Positions 62,694 to 64,000 of a stretch of DNA of 64,000 bases are shown here, piece after piece. The notes beneath the pieces were generated by a model. The model had not been told where the DNA came from, did no database searches, and saw only the letters and a list, made by a program, of their open reading frames with translations. Position numbers and translations under genes: made by a program. Position 1 is the stretch's first letter. Each line of letters opens with the position of its first letter. The DNA comes from Halobacillus litoralis (GTDB taxonomy: Bacteria; Bacillota; Bacilli; Bacillales; Halobacillaceae): positions 868,001 to 932,000 of the forward strand of contig NZ_JAIVKN010000002.1 in assembly GCF_020524025.1 (NCBI RefSeq). The letters are read 5' to 3'.

Positions 62694-62722
62694 ATTATAG
62701 ACGTAATGTAAGCGCTTTACAA
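62694..62722 (-). promoter_or_regulatory. Operon promoter with cre-like site
   Basis: Minus-strand -35 TTGTAA (62722-62717) and perfect -10 TATAAT (62699-62694) with a 17-base spacer. TGTAAGCGCTTTACA (62707-62721), a cre-like palindrome one base longer than the 14-base consensus, covers the -35, suggesting CcpA control on top of the LacI protein. Confidence 0.78.
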
Positions 62723-62797
62723 CCCCTTCAAGTAATTTTTCTAAATTTAAAGATAATTCCTCTGTTAAGGTGGATGTATAAAGACACTTTCGATAAA

Positions 62798-62839
62798 CAG
62801 AAAAAGGCGTGCGACTCAAACAGCCGCACGCCTTTTTCT
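62798..62839 (-). terminator. Terminator of gene 62840-63115
   Basis: AAAAAGGCGTGCG / CGCACGCCTTTTT stem with an 11-base loop; a T-run follows on the minus strand. Confidence 0.85.
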
Positions 62840-63115
62840 TTACCACGTTTCCCATCCATACGTCTTGTACTCATGGGGTACAGGGAGGTGATCGTCTCCT
62901 CGAATGACCTGACTTCGCAGCTTCATTCTAAAGCTTTTTTGCTTAAAACGACGCTCACTCTTTTCTTCATTACCTAAGCGAAGATAATAAACTTTTCTCC
63001 ATTTGAATAACCTTTCTCTCTCGGGGTCTTTGTAATGCTTCTCCGTTTTCCAGTGGTTGAAACGCCGTTGATCAATACCCTCTTCCCATCTGCGAATCTC
63101 TTCTTCATCGAACAC
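62840..63115 (-). CDS. Small basic hypothetical protein
   Basis: 91 residues, very rich in Arg/Lys/Glu/Trp/Tyr (IRRWEEGIDQRRFNHWKTEK, RERLFKWRKVYYLRLGNEEK). No signal or membrane segment. The start is GTG 63115, 6 bases after GAGGG. The composition suggests a nucleic-acid or ribosome contact, but I do not recognise the family. It has its own terminator. Confidence 0.65.
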   Translation of the reverse strand: MFDEEEIRRWEEGIDQRRFNHWKTEKHYKDPERERLFKWRKVYYLRLGNEEKSERRFKQKSFRMKLRSQVIRGDDHLPVPHEYKTYGWETW

Positions 63116-63121
63116 GATTAT

Positions 63122-63178
63122 CCCTCAGGGACGACTTGAAATTTGCACACGTCCTATCGGTGCAGGCTGTCTGTCCCT
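63122..63178. other. Possible structured intergenic element
   Basis: AGGGAC (63127-63132) can pair with GTCCCT (63173-63178), enclosing a second inverted repeat TGCAC / GTGCA. The region lies between a minus-strand small gene and a plus-strand ABC gene. Not a known riboswitch that I recognise. Confidence 0.3.
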
Positions 63179-63412
63179 TAAGGATCGTGCTGGCCGATAT
63201 ACATGATATCACCTACCTTTTTGTTCGTACATAAAACAGTGACGATTGTATTTTTCATCAACCGTTTCAACCCTATAGCCGTTATTACCTTCATTTTATC
63301 ATGCTTCATAAGCATTTAAATTATATAAAATTCTGAAACATATATTCTTCTGCATACGTATAAGAAGTATCTTATAAACGACATAACCGTGTTTTAGGAA
63401 GGGGATATCATT

Positions 63413-64000
63413 GTGATTGATGTACAGCATGTCAGTAAGCACTATGGACCGATTCATGCGTTAGATGACATCAGTTTTCAAATTCATAAAGGTACGTGCT
63501 TTGGACTTGTCGGACCGAATGGAGCCGGGAAATCAACGCTTATGAAAATTTTATCAGGCATTCTTCTGAATTTTGATGGGGACATCGGCGTGAACGACTG
63601 GAAGGTTTCTAAAGATCGTACGAAGATCAAGCAGCAAATCGGCTATATCCCTCAGGAAATTTGTCTCGAGGAGACGCTGAACGCCCGTGACAACCTAATT
63701 CTGTTTGGCAATATGTATGGACTGAAAGGGAAAAACCTGCAGGTGCGCATGGACGAGGTGCTTGAGCAGATTGGGTTAACAGACAGGAAGAAAGATAAAG
63801 TCATGACGTTTTCCGGCGGCATGAAACGCAGACTGAATATCGGTTGTGCGCTGCTACATAAACCGGCTATCGTCATTATGGATGAACCGACCGTCGGCAT
63901 TGATCCTCAATCCCGGAATTCCATTTTTTCGCTGATTCATCAGCTGAAGGCAGAAGGCAGCACAATCATCTACTCTAGTCACTATATGGAGGAAGTCGAG
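63413..64000 (+). CDS. ABC transporter ATP-binding protein, 3' end cut by window
   Basis: 196 residues visible. Walker A GPNGAGKST, Q-loop GYIPQE, signature FSGGMKRRLNIGCAL, Walker B IVIMDEP, D-loop GIDPQSR and H-loop YSSHYMEEVE are all present, with the sequence type of DrrA/CcmA-like exporter ATPases (drug or lipid export). The start is GTG 63413 with AGGAAGGGG upstream. A permease gene should follow beyond the window. Confidence 0.92.
   Translation, partial: MIDVQHVSKHYGPIHALDDISFQIHKGTCFGLVGPNGAGKSTLMKILSGILLNFDGDIGVNDWKVSKDRTKIKQQIGYIPQEICLEETLNARDNLILFGNMYGLKGKNLQVRMDEVLEQIGLTDRKKDKVMTFSGGMKRRLNIGCALLHKPAIVIMDEPTVGIDPQSRNSIFSLIHQLKAEGSTIIYSSHYMEEVE

Noticed and set aside
1-64000. CRISPR arrays, insertion sequences, tRNA or rRNA genes
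   Set aside because: I found no regularly spaced direct repeats, no transposase-like protein, and no tRNA or rRNA sequence on reading both strands.

Overview
The window reads as chromosomal DNA of a low-to-mid G+C Gram-positive bacterium of the Bacillaceae, most likely a halotolerant or marine genus close to Halobacillus. This is an inference from gene content: B. subtilis-type des-desKR, gntRKP, SacT-regulated sucrose genes, lrgAB, strong AGGAGG-type ribosome sites, and PerR, CcpA and GntR boxes of Bacillus type. An exact ParB/Spo0J parS site at 3931-3946 suggests the region lies on the origin side of the chromosome. I see no rRNA or tRNA genes, transposases, prophage genes or CRISPR arrays.

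Layout. 1-3.8 kb (minus): proline catabolism (putB, then a truncated pruA), ribokinase and a universal stress protein. 3.9-7.0 kb (plus): parS and the membrane-fluidity module des, desK, desR. 7.0-12.8 kb: an MFS exporter, a lysine riboswitch controlling a dapA gene, and a large MHYT-PAS-GGDEF-EAL protein. 13-21 kb: branched-chain aminotransferase, a truncated response-regulator remnant, a Nudix hydrolase, a secreted protein with an internal duplication, a DASH-type photolyase, and a coupled pair made of a possible UDG-fold protein and an LppM-like lipoprotein. 21-25.4 kb: an OatA-like acyltransferase and a secreted transglycosylase with three CWB2 repeats.

25.8-30.7 kb (minus) is a complete sucrose regulon: SacT-type antiterminator, an RNA antiterminator target with terminator, PTS IIBC, fructokinase and sucrose-6-phosphate hydrolase, with a cre-like site in the promoter. 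31.1-34.9 kb is gntR-gntK-gntP behind a GntR operator. 35.2-37.9 kb carries ahpC-ahpF behind a perfect PerR box. 38-45.8 kb holds an aldo/keto reductase, mqo, a TetR-regulated MFS exporter with two operators, lrgAB and an alpha/beta hydrolase.

45.9-53.1 kb is an accessory-looking stretch: a GIY-YIG/DUF2075 helicase gene interrupted by one in-frame amber codon and overlapping a MazG-like pyrophosphohydrolase, a membrane-anchored SNase/Excalibur nuclease, a tandem ferritin-like protein, and an AT-rich stand-alone restriction endonuclease. This is the best candidate for a defence locus.

53.4-62.7 kb holds an aldo/keto reductase, a tRNA-dihydrouridine synthase and an eight-gene operon (LacI regulator, KDG kinase, HPS, PHI, KDPG aldolase, TRAP transporter). 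The operon combines 2-keto-3-deoxy-sugar-acid breakdown with the formaldehyde-linked HPS/PHI pair, behind a legible promoter with tandem LacI operators and a cre-like site. The window ends inside an ABC transporter ATPase gene.

A dispersed imperfect-palindrome family has three clear copies (8.7, 15.8 and 25.7 kb) and one doubtful relic (30.9 kb). Stem positions change together between copies, so the folded form appears to be conserved.
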